Virus record (IMG/VR): IMGVR_UViG_3300042691_018045
Location: 1-47,661 of that record
Source: a virus
DNA: 47,661 nucleotides
Reading direction: 5' to 3' (one strand)
The position numbers and the translations under genes were made by a program. The notes below the pieces were generated by a model, which was not told the DNA's origin, did not search any database, and worked only from the letters and a program-made list of their open reading frames with translations. This document shows, one piece after another, positions 7,935 to 15,751 of the stretch. How positions within the stretch are numbered: the first letter of the stretch is position 1; every line of letters begins with the position of its first letter.

Positions 7935-8101
7935 TTCCCGTATTGGTTTCTGATCCACTCCACCACGTCCGATTCAACCAGCACGTAAGACCGGCCAATG
8001 CGGGCTGCTGGTAGGCCTCTCCTATGGATGCAGTCGGAGACAGTTTCCGTTGTGGTCTTCAGAACTGCGGCGGTTTCGTCTAGCGTGAGTGTTTTTGACA
8101 T
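7748..8101 (-). CDS. excisionase-like helix-turn-helix protein
   Basis: 117 residues. Residues 1-50 (TLDETAAVLKTTTETVSDCIHRRGLPAARIGRSYV...DVVEWI) form a MerR/AlpA-type winged HTH as in HTH_17 excisionases. The tail continues with CESTHAA and a basic end rich in Arg (SGRRRNTPR). The tail lies in a different frame over the integrase N-terminus. I recall that related phage proteins carry a similar CxST...RRRNT tail, so the long overlap looks real. Likely role: DNA bending at attP to favour excision. Position directly upstream of int supports this. Confidence 0.72.
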   Translation of the reverse strand: MSKTLTLDETAAVLKTTTETVSDCIHRRGLPAARIGRSYVLVESDVVEWIRNQYGKWGLECESTHAASAELSGLTSRSMEKELNEALAPRTSGRRRNTPRALRTVSGAPSASAKRRV

Positions 8102-8107
8102 CGTAAG

Positions 8108-8740
8108 CTAAGCCTGAAACTTGTTGCTCTTCCTGACGTTCTCTGATGAAGTCAGTATTTGCAGATTGTTCTCAACATGTAGCCCGCAAACATTTCGTCC
8201 TTGAAGCGGCACAATGTGATCAACATGGTGAGCAACACCAGCCATCTCTGACATAGATCGTGCCTCAGCGTAGATGCGCTTTATCTCTGAATGGTTTGCC
8301 CATGATGGCGTCCTCTTGAGTTTTTCTGTTCTTCTCTTGTTCGCGTGGAAAAGAACGAGCGACCGCCTTTGTTGCTTAGCGTCTTTGGCTCTTTGCTCTG
8401 CTCCAAGCGCCCATGCCTCGGCTGTTTTCTTAGCCTCTTCTTCACGAGCGGCAGCGGCCTCTCTTTGCGAGGCGTGATATTTGGCAAGGCCAGACCCTTT
8501 GTACTTGCTTGGTTGGTTCCAGACGGTGTTGTTTGTTGGCTTCTCTTCCGCCTGCTCGCCGTAATTGCCACGGCACACTGCCTCATAGTGCGCACGCTCC
8601 AGGATCAACCGGCCAGCAGCGTTGCGATAAGCACGATGGAACCCGCGCTTGTGCAGTTCGATAAGCTGCTCCGCTGGCCTGCGGTAACCGGTGAGGCTTC
8701 GCAACTCATCGCGGCTTAGTTCAATCTCTGCGCTGTGCAT
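8108..8740 (-). CDS. DUF4224-HNH endonuclease fusion
   Basis: 210 residues from the ATG at 8740, which has a GGAGGG Shine-Dalgarno; the longer frame to 8905 is not needed. Residues about 5-58 (LSRDELRSLTGYRRPAEQL... HYEAVCRG) match DUF4224, usually a stand-alone ~70-residue phage protein near int. A Lys/Glu/Ala-rich linker follows (about 75-125). The C-terminus, about 160-205, is an HNH nuclease module: HHVDHIVPLQG, then N...L.IL and N..K. The His/Asp/Asn metal-binding set is intact. The fusion suggests a homing-type HNH joined to the phage gene. The cleavage target is unknown. Confidence 0.75.
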   Translation of the reverse strand: MHSAEIELSRDELRSLTGYRRPAEQLIELHKRGFHRAYRNAAGRLILERAHYEAVCRGNYGEQAEEKPTNNTVWNQPSKYKGSGLAKYHASQREAAAAREEEAKKTAEAWALGAEQRAKDAKQQRRSLVLFHANKRRTEKLKRTPSWANHSEIKRIYAEARSMSEMAGVAHHVDHIVPLQGRNVCGLHVENNLQILTSSENVRKSNKFQA

Positions 8741-8939
8741 TACTGCCCTCCGTTCGCCATGCCAAGAAAGTATCCGCATCATCCGGCGCTGCGGTCTTGA
8801 ATGGGCCGGTTCCTTGTTGATGCCAACAAATGCATTTGCGATCCATCGCGTCTGCGGCTTTGCATGCGTCAACCTTGTAGTAATACAAGTGTTTCGGCTC
8901 CACAACAGAAGCCGCTATTTCAATGCCTTCGCTGCTCAT
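8721..8939 (-). CDS. small phage protein, unknown function
   Basis: 72 residues from the ATG at 8939 with a strong AGGAGG Shine-Dalgarno seven bases upstream, which decides this start over a longer frame to 9068. The sequence begins MSSEGIEIAASVVEPKHLYYYKVDACKAAD. It has no recognised domain. The end overlaps the DUF4224-HNH gene by 20 bases. Confidence 0.6.
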   Translation of the reverse strand: MSSEGIEIAASVVEPKHLYYYKVDACKAADAMDRKCICWHQQGTGPFKTAAPDDADTFLAWRTEGSNAQRRD

Positions 8940-8962
8940 CCTGAGCCTCCTAGTTTCTGGCG

Positions 8963-9193
8963 TTACCAGCCAAATGTTCGGCGTGCCAACGTTGGATTCA
9001 ACTTGCGTTCTTTCTCGAACCAAGCCTCCTTTGTAGGCAGTTCGCTGGCCTTGGTTGTTTTTGCGCACTCAGGGCACAGCGCGACGTTCAGAGCGCCAGT
9101 TCCCCACCACCACCGCGTTGGCTTGCGGCACATGCAGCAGTTCTCTTGCGCATCCCCGGTATTGCTGCCATCGTGAACAATCTTCAGTCCCAT
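8963..9193 (-). CDS. small zinc-ribbon-like protein
   Basis: 76 residues. Two Cys pairs, CCMC at about 19-22 and CPEC at about 40-43, separated by a Trp-rich segment (RWWWGTG), form a likely single zinc ribbon. The C-terminus is basic. It could bind nucleic acid or a host protein. Family not recognised beyond the zinc pattern. Confidence 0.6.
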   Translation of the reverse strand: MGLKIVHDGSNTGDAQENCCMCRKPTRWWWGTGALNVALCPECAKTTKASELPTKEAWFEKERKLNPTLARRTFGW

Positions 9194-9234
9194 GTCTTTT
9201 CTCCTTGATGCAGAGGCCTAACGATTCAAACTTT

Positions 9235-9381
9235 TCAATGCCGTCTTTCTGCGTCACGCTGCTCCCTTTCCTTGCGTTCCCGTTCCATTGCCGCAAACAC
9301 ATCGGCCAATTGATCCGGCATGTATGCTGGCTGTCGCTTGGCCTGTGTTGCTTGCTGGCGTTGTCGTTGGCGGCGGCTCAT
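9235..9381 (-). CDS. 48-residue Arg/Gln-rich protein
   Basis: Short gene read from the ATG at 9381, which overlaps the previous stop (ATGA). The protein is very rich in Arg, Gln and Glu, with MSRRQRQRQQ at the N-terminus and a charged helix at the end (MERERKEREQRDAERRH). It repeats the MSRRQ start of the preceding gene product. It is likely a helical, perhaps RNA- or DNA-binding peptide. Overlap with its neighbour supports translation; no function recognised. Confidence 0.5.
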   Translation of the reverse strand: MSRRQRQRQQATQAKRQPAYMPDQLADVFAAMERERKEREQRDAERRH

Positions 9382-9653
9382 GTGTAGACCCATCCCATTG
9401 CGTCACAGAGTTCTCTAGCCTCATCCTCTGTCTTCTTTGAGTCGAGCCAAAACAGAGATTTCCAATATGGGAACTCTTGCCCTTCATATTGAACGTGCCA
9501 CAACATTGGGCCGCTTTCGTTGGACTTGTAGATATCAACATGGACAACATCAAGTGACGCAATGGTGAGCGCAGCCTCGTAAGTGCCAGGCGGGGCACTG
9601 GCCTTGAATTCTTTGGCCCACTCTGTGGACTCAAGTTGTTGGCGGCGGCTCAT
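9378..9653 (-). CDS. small phage protein, unknown function
   Basis: 91 residues, starting MSRRQQLESTEWAKEF and coupled by overlapping stop/start to both neighbours (9650 and 9381). Alternating hydrophobic and polar residues (AALTIASLDVVHVDIYKS) suggest a small alpha/beta fold. No motif recognised. Confidence 0.6.
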   Translation of the reverse strand: MSRRQQLESTEWAKEFKASAPPGTYEAALTIASLDVVHVDIYKSNESGPMLWHVQYEGQEFPYWKSLFWLDSKKTEDEARELCDAMGWVYT

Positions 9654-9943
9654 GGTTTGTCACCCGGTGGGGCAGGCTGCTTTGCTTTTGTTATTGCAAT
9701 GTCTGCATGTATTTCTGAGAGCAACATCGCCGTCACTCCGTGGCGCTTCAAGACTGCGTAAGCGCTCTCCATCAATTTCTTAAAGTCGTCCACGTCTGAC
9801 TTTCTGGCAACCATTGGGTGGCTTATTGGTAGGCCGCAAGCGGGGCAACAACAGTCGATGATTGGCGGCGTTTGATGCCTGATCTCTGACAGGCTGATTT
9901 CGAGGAATTTCTCTATGGTGTTGTCTTCTATGTTCAGCATCAC
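9650..9943 (-). CDS. small Cys-containing phage protein
   Basis: 97 residues. A DCCCPACGLPISH segment at about 30-42 gives a CxxC pair plus extra Cys and His, a possible metal site. The rest is helical. It overlaps both neighbours by four bases, so it is translationally coupled within the leftward operon. Family unknown. Confidence 0.6.
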   Translation of the reverse strand: MMLNIEDNTIEKFLEISLSEIRHQTPPIIDCCCPACGLPISHPMVARKSDVDDFKKLMESAYAVLKRHGVTAMLLSEIHADIAITKAKQPAPPGDKP

Positions 9944-10242
9944 TCACCCCCAATCCCATTGGCTTTGAGAACTGCCGACTCGATGGCGCGGGCAACAACG
10001 CAAGCTTCTTCAAAGCTTACGAAGCCGTCCCACTCGTCGCGCCACAGCGCCTCAATTTGTTCAGCCGTCAACCTAACCGGCTCGACCATTCCGATGTGTT
10101 GCGCGGTATGGTTCTGCTCCATCTCGTCAAGGTAATCACGAAGCTCCTTGTTCGCCACCAAGTGAGCCTCTGGGCCTCTCCCGTGCTCGTAGCATTCTTC
10201 TATTTGATGCACCAGCGCCAAGATTTTTGTTTTGCTGCTCAT
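9940..10242 (-). CDS. small acidic phage protein, unknown function
   Basis: 100 residues with helical, acidic composition (LALVHQIEECYEHG, LTAEQIEALWRDEWDG). The final half resembles short motifs common in tailed-phage early proteins, but I cannot name a family. Overlapping stop/start with both neighbours. Confidence 0.58.
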   Translation of the reverse strand: MSSKTKILALVHQIEECYEHGRGPEAHLVANKELRDYLDEMEQNHTAQHIGMVEPVRLTAEQIEALWRDEWDGFVSFEEACVVARAIESAVLKANGIGGE

Positions 10243-10931
10243 GTCGTTCCTTTCTTATATGAATTCTTAAAATCCATGTAGTCACGTAAGGCTTTTGTTT
10301 TGTCAGAACCTTGCGCCTCAAACACCTCAAGCGCATGTGCCATGGCGTCAGCGTGAGACCTCCATAGCATTAGTTCCGCTGCCACCTTGGCCTGGGCATA
10401 GGCTTCGCGGTGGGATGCCAGCATGCGGAGGCATGCCTCGTCATCGGCAATGCAGCCCATCTTTTCCCAAAGATCGCGGTCACTTTCTGCTGCCTCAGGC
10501 AGCAGCACGTCAGCCGGTGCGGGCTTTGAAAACTCGGCCTGTTCCTGCTGGCAAACCTTGCATATCGCAGGGCCACCACACCGCGCCAAATACCCATCTT
10601 TTCTTGGGCGGACATGTCCATGCCCCTTGTTACTTTGCGGCACGTCCACAGTAGATGGCTCGCTGGGCTGCGGGGCGAGGTAGAGGTTACGCATCTCGGC
10701 TTTGAAGGCGTCGCGCTCGCTCATCGGTGTAGCTTTCCACTGCGCATATCCCTTGCGCCGCGCATCAAAACGCCAGTACGCTGCCTCGATTAGGTCTTCT
10801 GTTGGCTCCTGCTTGGCCTGCGCCCCTTTCTCGGCTGCGAGTGCCCAAAAAACTGCGTGCAACTCAGGCTCCATTAACAGGTATGCAAGCTCCCTCAGCC
10901 GAGCCGTGGAGGTGTCGGGTTTGTTGGTCAT
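10239..10931 (-). CDS. phage early protein, 230 residues, unknown function
   Basis: One of the longer genes of the leftward operon. The middle contains a His/Cys segment (GHGHVRPRKDGYLARCGGPAICKVCQQEQ) with CxxxxxxCxxC spacing, possibly zinc binding; the flanks are helical. It may be a fusion of short modules common in early phage operons. Overlaps both neighbours. No enzymatic motif seen. Confidence 0.6.
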   Translation of the reverse strand: MTNKPDTSTARLRELAYLLMEPELHAVFWALAAEKGAQAKQEPTEDLIEAAYWRFDARRKGYAQWKATPMSERDAFKAEMRNLYLAPQPSEPSTVDVPQSNKGHGHVRPRKDGYLARCGGPAICKVCQQEQAEFSKPAPADVLLPEAAESDRDLWEKMGCIADDEACLRMLASHREAYAQAKVAAELMLWRSHADAMAHALEVFEAQGSDKTKALRDYMDFKNSYKKGTT

Positions 10932-11221
10932 GGTTGCTTCCTCAGCCCAGTAATTTGCACCGCAGGCAACCCTGCACGGTTTTCAGGCATGTCAACGGAG
11001 CCAAGCACCTTTGCGATTGGTGCGAAGTGATGTTTGTTCAGGCGCTCGACCAAAATCTCTTTGTTGCAAGGCCGCACAAACGAGCTTCCGTCAAGAAGAC
11101 TTACCAGCGCGAATTGCTCTCCTGCAAATGTCGCGATGACGCTCAAATCCTTGAAGTCGCCAAACGTTGTTTGGCTCGCAACAAGCTGGCCGCCGTGAGT
11201 GTTTTTGTCGTTCCAGATCAC
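10928..11221 (-). CDS. small phage protein, unknown function
   Basis: 97 residues with mixed beta/alpha character (DLSVIATFAGEQFALVSLLDG). It overlaps neighbours on both sides by four bases. No motif recognised. Confidence 0.58.
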   Translation of the reverse strand: MIWNDKNTHGGQLVASQTTFGDFKDLSVIATFAGEQFALVSLLDGSSFVRPCNKEILVERLNKHHFAPIAKVLGSVDMPENRAGLPAVQITGLRKQP

Positions 11222-11556
11222 GGCCTCATCCCCCTACCGACCTCAGCCGCAGCCCTCGTGCTCGCCAGTCTGCGTGCGGCTTGGCGGTCGTTGTTGTGGT
11301 CGGCAAATATTTCAACCAGAAAATACCCACCACCCCAACACCTAACGCGGTCATTTCCCCAATTGACTGACACCTGCGCAGCATCCTCAAGCCGTGCGCA
11401 GTCGCCGTCGTTATCAACCGAATCCCACAACTCCCACTCTGCTGGTTCGCCGTTGTAGGTGCGAACATAGAACCAGCCACTCTCGTCAACTTTTGTTTCT
11501 GTGTACCCAGCAGCCCGCGCCGCCAGCTCAAGCAGTTCTTTTTTGTCTTGGGTCAT
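11218..11556 (-). CDS. phage protein with NDGDCARL motif, unknown function
   Basis: 112 residues. The segment WELWDSVDNDGDCARLEDAAQVSVNW resembles a short conserved pattern (NDGDALRL-like) in many phage early proteins of unknown role. The C-terminus is RQAARRLASTRAAAEVG. Overlapping start/stop with neighbours. No biochemical activity known to me. Confidence 0.6.
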   Translation of the reverse strand: MTQDKKELLELAARAAGYTETKVDESGWFYVRTYNGEPAEWELWDSVDNDGDCARLEDAAQVSVNWGNDRVRCWGGGYFLVEIFADHNNDRQAARRLASTRAAAEVGRGMRP

Positions 11557-11747
11557 GGTGTTGGTCCCTGAATAACATCAACAAAACTCTCGCTCTCCGA
11601 GATGACTTCATCTCCTAGCAGCAATTCCACGGTCACTTGTAACCGCTCCGGACTGCCGTAGTTGCGAGCCACGTTATTCAGTGAAATGCTCACCTTTAAG
11701 TCGCGGCGGATTGCCTCTATCGCCTCCGTTGCTTCTCGGCTCATCAT
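11553..11747 (-). CDS. small phage protein, unknown function
   Basis: 64 residues from the ATG at 11747, chosen because GAGGAG lies six bases upstream; an earlier GTG at 11774 is in frame. It starts MMSREATEAIEAIRRDLKVS, helical, then a beta-like LQVTVELLLGDEVI. Unrecognised. Confidence 0.52.
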   Translation of the reverse strand: MMSREATEAIEAIRRDLKVSISLNNVARNYGSPERLQVTVELLLGDEVISESESFVDVIQGPTP

Positions 11748-11758
11748 CTCAATCTCCT

Positions 11759-12202
11759 CTACTCGTTCCCGCACGCATCGGCGGGCGTCAATTCGGCTGG
11801 CGAACCAGCGGCAATTGCTGCTACGAAGTCAGACCACTTAAGGCCAGCTAGGTCTGCACCTATCGCGTACCATGCCTTTTGTATCAGTTCCGCGTTTGAT
11901 CTGGCGTTTGATTTATCGTTTGCTTTAAACCGCTCCGCATCCTTGGTCAGCCGCTCGATCTCAGCTGCCTGGTGCGCTACTTCTTCACCCAAGCCGCGAA
12001 GCTGTTCGATCTCTGCCTGCATTGCGTTGATGGTGCATCGCTGCTCGTCGATGATGCTTTGCTGTGCGTCGATTGCTGCGAACAGTTCCTTTTTTCGTTC
12101 GTCGGCAAGTAAGCGATCAAGCCTGTCGCGCGTGACTATGTGCGTCGCTTTGAGGTCGATAGCTTCTTTCGCCAACGCCTTCAGCTCTTGTGCTTCGCTC
12201 AC
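11759..12202 (-). CDS. coiled-coil protein, unknown function
   Basis: 147 residues from the GTG at 12202, which overlaps the preceding stop (GTGA) and has AAGGAG six bases upstream; the upstream frame to 12319 is a shadow of the neighbour. Residues about 10-100 are a long Glu/Gln/Ala coiled coil (INAMQAEIEQLRGLGEEVAHQ). The C-terminal part has AWYAIGADLAGLKWSDFV. Possibly a scaffold or host-factor-binding protein; no family named. Confidence 0.6.
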   Translation of the reverse strand: MSEAQELKALAKEAIDLKATHIVTRDRLDRLLADERKKELFAAIDAQQSIIDEQRCTINAMQAEIEQLRGLGEEVAHQAAEIERLTKDAERFKANDKSNARSNAELIQKAWYAIGADLAGLKWSDFVAAIAAGSPAELTPADACGNE

Positions 12203-12471
12203 TCTGTGCTCCTTGGTGTGTTGTTGCGCAACCGCCGATAAATCGCCCGCGCTGCCTTCTTGCTTTGCTCCCGCCAGCCCCGCGCAAATGGCCGCTCGCA
12301 CATCTGGCCGTCTTGCCACGATTCACCGCAGTGCAGACAGGTGTGGTCGATTCCGTACCAAGGCGTATGCCGCCAGACCATGAACGTTCTGCGCTTGCAT
12401 GTTGGGCAGTGCTTGCGGTCGATGCCGAATGCGTCAGGCTGTGGGGCATTGACGTGCAGTAGGTGGCTCAA
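12199..12471 (-). CDS. zinc-ribbon protein, unknown function
   Basis: 90 residues. CPTC at about 22-25 and CLHC at about 45-48, with a Trp/His-rich stretch between (MVWRHTPWYGIDH), make a zinc ribbon. The C-terminus is basic and helical (EQSKKAARAIYRRLRNN). Nucleic-acid or protein binding is plausible. Coupled to neighbours by overlaps at both ends. Confidence 0.62.
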   Translation of the reverse strand: MSHLLHVNAPQPDAFGIDRKHCPTCKRRTFMVWRHTPWYGIDHTCLHCGESWQDGQMCERPFARGWREQSKKAARAIYRRLRNNTPRSTE

Positions 12472-12794
12472 AGCAGCCCCCTATCCGCCGCTTCGATGAT
12501 TGCCAGGGCGATGCATGTGCGGGGGTCGTCGTGGTATGTCCAAATCCTCCCGCCGTGCGAACGAACGAGCCAAATTAAAGTCCACTCTGACCACTGCGGG
12601 AACATCTTGAAGTGCTCAGCTATGGGGTAAATGGTGATTTCTTCGCGATAGTTGAAGACAAACCAGTCAGTCCACTGTTCGCCAGCAAATGTGTAGCTCC
12701 TACGAACTTCAACGCTGAAACCGTTTGCCCGCACATCCTCCGGCCTGTATCCAATAGCCAGCGCGAGGCGGCGATCAATGTCTAGGTTTGTCAT
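12468..12794 (-). CDS. phage protein, unknown function
   Basis: 108 residues, starting MTNLDIDRRLALAIGYRPEDV. A beta-rich centre (RRSYTFAGEQWTDWFVFNYR) is followed by CIALAIIEAADRG at the end, a pattern seen in small phage proteins of unknown role. No catalytic motif. Confidence 0.6.
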   Translation of the reverse strand: MTNLDIDRRLALAIGYRPEDVRANGFSVEVRRSYTFAGEQWTDWFVFNYREEITIYPIAEHFKMFPQWSEWTLIWLVRSHGGRIWTYHDDPRTCIALAIIEAADRGLL

Positions 12795-12808
12795 TTGGTG
12801 GTTCCTTC

Positions 12809-13240
12809 TTAAGCTGAGCGAGCCGCAGCCAGCGCCACAAGAATTGCATCTATCTCTTCCCAGCGAAACGCTCCCGCCATGCGCAATGGCAACTCAGGCC
12901 CCTTGCCGTGAACCATGAGAGACGCGCCTTCGCAGTTCGCCCATGTGTGAACGGTCACGCTCAAGTCGCCTGCGTCTAAAAAGATTTCTTTGCTGTCGGC
13001 TTTGAATGTCTCTAGCTTCATATTCATCCTTGTGCGGCGTGGGTGTGGGGCAGGGTTAGGCGTCAACTCGCTTTGGCAATTCTTCGATGCCGCCCCATTG
13101 AAGATGTGATGCTCAATCGCCAGCACGTAGCCGCCGCCGGGAATAATCGACCAGATGTTTAGAGACCTGACTGCACTTGGAACGCTGAAGTAGCAGGCCA
13201 TATCGCAGTAGACAAACACCAGTACAGCAAGGAATCGCAT
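12809..13240 (-). CDS. phage protein with hydrophobic N-terminus; possible second internal start
   Basis: 143 residues from the ATG at 13240, supported by GGAG six bases upstream. The N-terminus (MRFLAVLVFVYCDMACYFSV) is a membrane or signal segment. A second in-frame ATG at 13027, or at 13021 with AAGG upstream, would yield a soluble ~70-residue protein (KLETFKADSKEIFLDAGDLS...). The two halves differ in character, so this may be two proteins from one frame, or a fusion. Function unknown. Confidence 0.5.
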   Translation of the reverse strand: MRFLAVLVFVYCDMACYFSVPSAVRSLNIWSIIPGGGYVLAIEHHIFNGAASKNCQSELTPNPAPHPRRTRMNMKLETFKADSKEIFLDAGDLSVTVHTWANCEGASLMVHGKGPELPLRMAGAFRWEEIDAILVALAAARSA

Positions 13241-13265
13241 CACTCACTCCAAATTAGTACATCGC

Positions 13266-13529
13266 TCAGACTGGGCGGGCGGGGTTAGGCGCATTGCTGC
13301 GGGCTACTGTCTTACCTTCTTCCGTTACCGTGAACATCGGATCGCCACCTGTCAGCGCATGACCCGCGTGCCGCTTCATCAGTCCAGCCGCTACCAGCGC
13401 CTCACAGTTTTCGTAGTCAGTGCTGCCAGGGCCGGTCACGAAGTGGTTGCGGCACTCGCGGTCACTGCGCCCAAGGCCAAGCGCGTGTCGCAGGATGTCG
13501 CGTTGTTCTGGGTTAACGTTCATCATCAT
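13266..13529 (-). CDS. conserved small phage protein (HALGLGRS/HFVTGPGSTD type)
   Basis: 87 residues; the codons after the GTG/ATG run give MNVNPEQRDILRHALGLGR. The segment RNHFVTGPGSTDYENCEALVAAGLM is one I recall from many tailed phages of beta- and gammaproteobacteria, and the end FTVTEEGK looks like a small winged-helix tail. It may bind DNA, but no function has been shown to my knowledge. Confidence 0.65.
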   Translation of the reverse strand: MMMNVNPEQRDILRHALGLGRSDRECRNHFVTGPGSTDYENCEALVAAGLMKRHAGHALTGGDPMFTVTEEGKTVARSNAPNPARPV

Positions 13530-13576
13530 TTCCTCTCGTTTGGTGGGCCGGGTTGCATCCTGTGGCCCGGGGGTTG

Positions 13577-13699
13577 TTATTGGTGGGGCGGGTAGGGCTT
13601 GATTCCTACTGCATCACGCGTAATGCCCACTACTGCTACGCCCGGCGTTATCGGCGACCTTCCCGGGTGCCACCGTGCCAGTTCGTGGTGTACGTCCAT
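13577..13699 (-). CDS. possible 40-residue protein
   Basis: A short frame in the only larger gap of the leftward operon (13530-13722). It starts MDVHHELARWHPGRSP and ends GIKPYPPHQ. No good Shine-Dalgarno is visible and no family is recognised. Kept because it fits the tight packing of the operon; it may be spurious. Confidence 0.28.
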   Translation of the reverse strand: MDVHHELARWHPGRSPITPGVAVVGITRDAVGIKPYPPHQ

Positions 13700-13722
13700 C
13701 CGTACTGCCGCCCCGTTGATCG

Positions 13723-14172
13723 TCAGAACGGGATGTCGTCGTCCATGTCATCGAAGCCGTGGCTATCTTTGTGTGCCTTCTGTGGTGCAGCCTTAGCCAC
13801 AGCAGCCGGTGCATGGCGGGCAGACTGTTGCGCATCGTCGCGGCCACCAAGCATTTGCATCTCGTGGGCGATGATCTCGGTGGTGTAAACGTCGTGGCCT
13901 TCCTTTGCCTGCCACTTGCGCGTCTTGAGTCGGCCCTCGATGTAGACCGGACGGCCTTTCTTCAAATATTCGCCCGCAATTTCGGCTAGCTTGTCGTACA
14001 TCACCACGCGATGCCACTCGGTTTCCTCTTGCTTCTCGCCTGATGTTTTGTCTTTCCACGAGCGAGTGGTGGCAACGCTGATATTGCAGATTGCTGACCC
14101 GCTGGGGGTGTAGCGCACCTCTGGGTCTTTTCCGACATTGCCTATAAGAATGGTTTTGTTCACAGATGCCAT
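13723..14172 (-). CDS. ssb: single-stranded DNA-binding protein
   Basis: 149 residues. The OB-fold core matches bacterial [24 protein letters not shown], then [40 protein letters not shown]. An Ala/Gln linker leads to the acidic C-terminal tip DDDIPF, which recruits replication and repair partners. It would coat phage single strands during replication and recombination. It is adjacent to the YqaJ exonuclease, with a one-base start/stop overlap, forming a recombination module. Confidence 0.96.
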   Translation of the reverse strand: MASVNKTILIGNVGKDPEVRYTPSGSAICNISVATTRSWKDKTSGEKQEETEWHRVVMYDKLAEIAGEYLKKGRPVYIEGRLKTRKWQAKEGHDVYTTEIIAHEMQMLGGRDDAQQSARHAPAAVAKAAPQKAHKDSHGFDDMDDDIPF

Positions 14173-14801
14173 TACGCTGTTTCCTTTTCAATGCTGTCCA
14201 TAGTTTCTTTAACCAGTGCCAAGAACTTTTCCCGGCGCTGCTGTAGCCGCTCAATCTCTGCCGCCACTTCCTCCCTACGCAACCTGCTGACGAACAACTG
14301 CTTATCAGCCGGAAAGTCCGAGCAGTAGCTAATAAAGTCCACCCACTGCCGTCCAGTGCAGTCCAGGTGCCCCACAAGCTGCCAGCGGTAGGCCGGGTCG
14401 AAACTGCCGCGCTTGATCGTTGCGTAATGAGTCGGCGCGATCACAGACTTAATTTCCACGACACCATCAAACCCCACCAGCCCGTCTGGTGAATCGCCGT
14501 ACTCGCCGCAGTCAAAGAACCCGCCGTTCGTCACATCGCTGAACGTCTCTTCTTCGTACATCATCCGAGCGACTGGCTCCTGTTCGTGGCCGCGCTCCAT
14601 GTGCTCGTTGCTGAAGCTGTGTTCTGCCTTGATGCCGGTCAGCCGTTCCAGCGCAAGCTGCAATGCGTAGCGTTTTGCTGGCTCACCGAATGCGCCATCA
14701 GCGTTTGCCATGAATGCGCCGAAGTTGGAAGCCGTGGCCTTGCCAAGCCTCAGCGCCTGCCACGCCTCGGAGTTTTGCGGTACGTCGTGGAATATGCGCA
14801 T
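14172..14801 (-). CDS. YqaJ-family phage exonuclease/recombinase
   Basis: 209 residues from the ATG at 14801 ([20 protein letters not shown]). The PD-(D/E)xK core is visible: [18 protein letters not shown], with Asp and the ExK pair, and an upstream Glu in GHEQEPVAR. The fold is that of lambda exonuclease, which resects double-stranded ends for recombination. The end is a basic coiled helix. It works with SSB downstream and the 171-residue protein upstream. Confidence 0.9.
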   Translation of the reverse strand: MRIFHDVPQNSEAWQALRLGKATASNFGAFMANADGAFGEPAKRYALQLALERLTGIKAEHSFSNEHMERGHEQEPVARMMYEEETFSDVTNGGFFDCGEYGDSPDGLVGFDGVVEIKSVIAPTHYATIKRGSFDPAYRWQLVGHLDCTGRQWVDFISYCSDFPADKQLFVSRLRREEVAAEIERLQQRREKFLALVKETMDSIEKETA

Positions 14802-15316
14802 CACGCAGCCTCGCATTCGGCCTTGATCTGCGCCTGGTGCTCTTCGGACATGTCCACATGCTCCAGAACAGCATTCAGGTTCCCATCGCGCTTAAACGCG
14901 GCCTTGGCGCTTTCCCACTGCCTTGTCGCGGCAGGCGTCAGCGTCTTGCGGCGTGCTTCTGGCGCATGCGGGCTGATACGCAACCCTTCAACCGTCTCCT
15001 TGCCAAACCGAACGTTATGGTCAACATAAACCGTGATTCGCACATTCACCCAGTCCTCAAGAAATGGCGATCCGGTCAGCGCCTTCATGGTCTTGCTGTT
15101 CGATGCGTTCAGGATCATCGGCTTCAGCTTCTCGCCCTTGCGCAATTCCTGCTCAACAAAGTGCGCCGTGTTGAAGCTGTCCTTGGTTTTCTTGGTGCGG
15201 TCAGGCTCAAAGCGCACGAACTTGACCGTTAGAACCGTTGGCTCAACGATGTCGGCGCTGGACAGGTAAGGCGAGTCGAATGCCTTGCGGTAATGTGTTT
15301 TCTCTTCGTTGCTCAT
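14801..15316 (-). CDS. conserved partner of YqaJ exonuclease, function unknown
   Basis: 171 residues. Features: AFDSPYLSSADI at the start, TKKTKDSFNTAHFVEQEL, then KPMILNASNSKTMKALTGS and YVDHNVRFGKETVEGLRISP. I recall closely similar proteins beside YqaJ-like nucleases in many enteric and betaproteobacterial phages, always of unknown function. No RecT, Erf or Beta annealase is seen in the window, so this protein could be the missing annealing or loading partner. That role is inference. Its stop overlaps the exonuclease start (TGATG). Confidence 0.7.
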   Translation of the reverse strand: MSNEEKTHYRKAFDSPYLSSADIVEPTVLTVKFVRFEPDRTKKTKDSFNTAHFVEQELRKGEKLKPMILNASNSKTMKALTGSPFLEDWVNVRITVYVDHNVRFGKETVEGLRISPHAPEARRKTLTPAATRQWESAKAAFKRDGNLNAVLEHVDMSEEHQAQIKAECEAA

Positions 15317-15325
15317 CTGTTTCTC

Positions 15326-15511
15326 CTAGTTTTTCTCATCCCACCAAGTTGCGGCAATGCCGCCGCATAGCTCAAACAGTTTCAGCGCCGCTTTCTTTTC
15401 CGACTCGCTCAACTTCTCAAAGGCATGCAAGTCAGCGCCTAACGCCTCGTCGCATTCCTCAAGCGCTGCAAGCGTGTTCTCAAATCTGCAATGGGCCATG
15501 TTCATTGGCAT
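15326..15511 (-). CDS. small conserved phage protein (HCRFENT type)
   Basis: 61 residues, with AGGAGTGACAC before the ATG. The MAHCRFENTLAALEECDEAL motif recurs in short phage proteins near recombination genes. The remainder is an acidic helix ending in LFELCGGIAATW. Function unknown. Confidence 0.65.
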   Translation of the reverse strand: MPMNMAHCRFENTLAALEECDEALGADLHAFEKLSESEKKAALKLFELCGGIAATWWDEKN

Positions 15512-15520
15512 GTGTCACTC

Positions 15521-15751
15521 CTAGTTCTTCGCATCAGCCTTGGCCCAGTACGGGCAGTGCTCTGCATGCGCTCTTTTCCTGTTGATTTGTCCGCCGCATG
15601 GCTCTGGATGCTTTTTGCCTATAAAGTAAAAAGCAACTGGCAATGGGCGCGGCTCCCACTTGTATGTGCAGTGGCCTTCGCCACTTGGGTGCAGCTTCCC
15701 CGCCGCTGTGCGCTTCCACACCGCGTACTTGCATTCGTTGCAGTTTTTCAT
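15521..15751 (-). CDS. small Cys-rich phage protein
   Basis: 76 residues from the ATG at 15751, which overlaps the previous stop (ATGA). Cys residues: NCNECKYAVW at the start, GHCTYKW, EPCGG and HCPYW, enough for one or two zinc sites. The longer frame to 15868 is a shadow. Role unknown. Confidence 0.62.
   Translation of the reverse strand: MKNCNECKYAVWKRTAAGKLHPSGEGHCTYKWEPRPLPVAFYFIGKKHPEPCGGQINRKRAHAEHCPYWAKADAKN

Noticed and set aside
13614-13850. 78-residue minus-strand frame overlapping the ssb 3' end
   Set aside because: Most of it lies over the SSB C-terminal coding region in another frame and it lacks any pattern.
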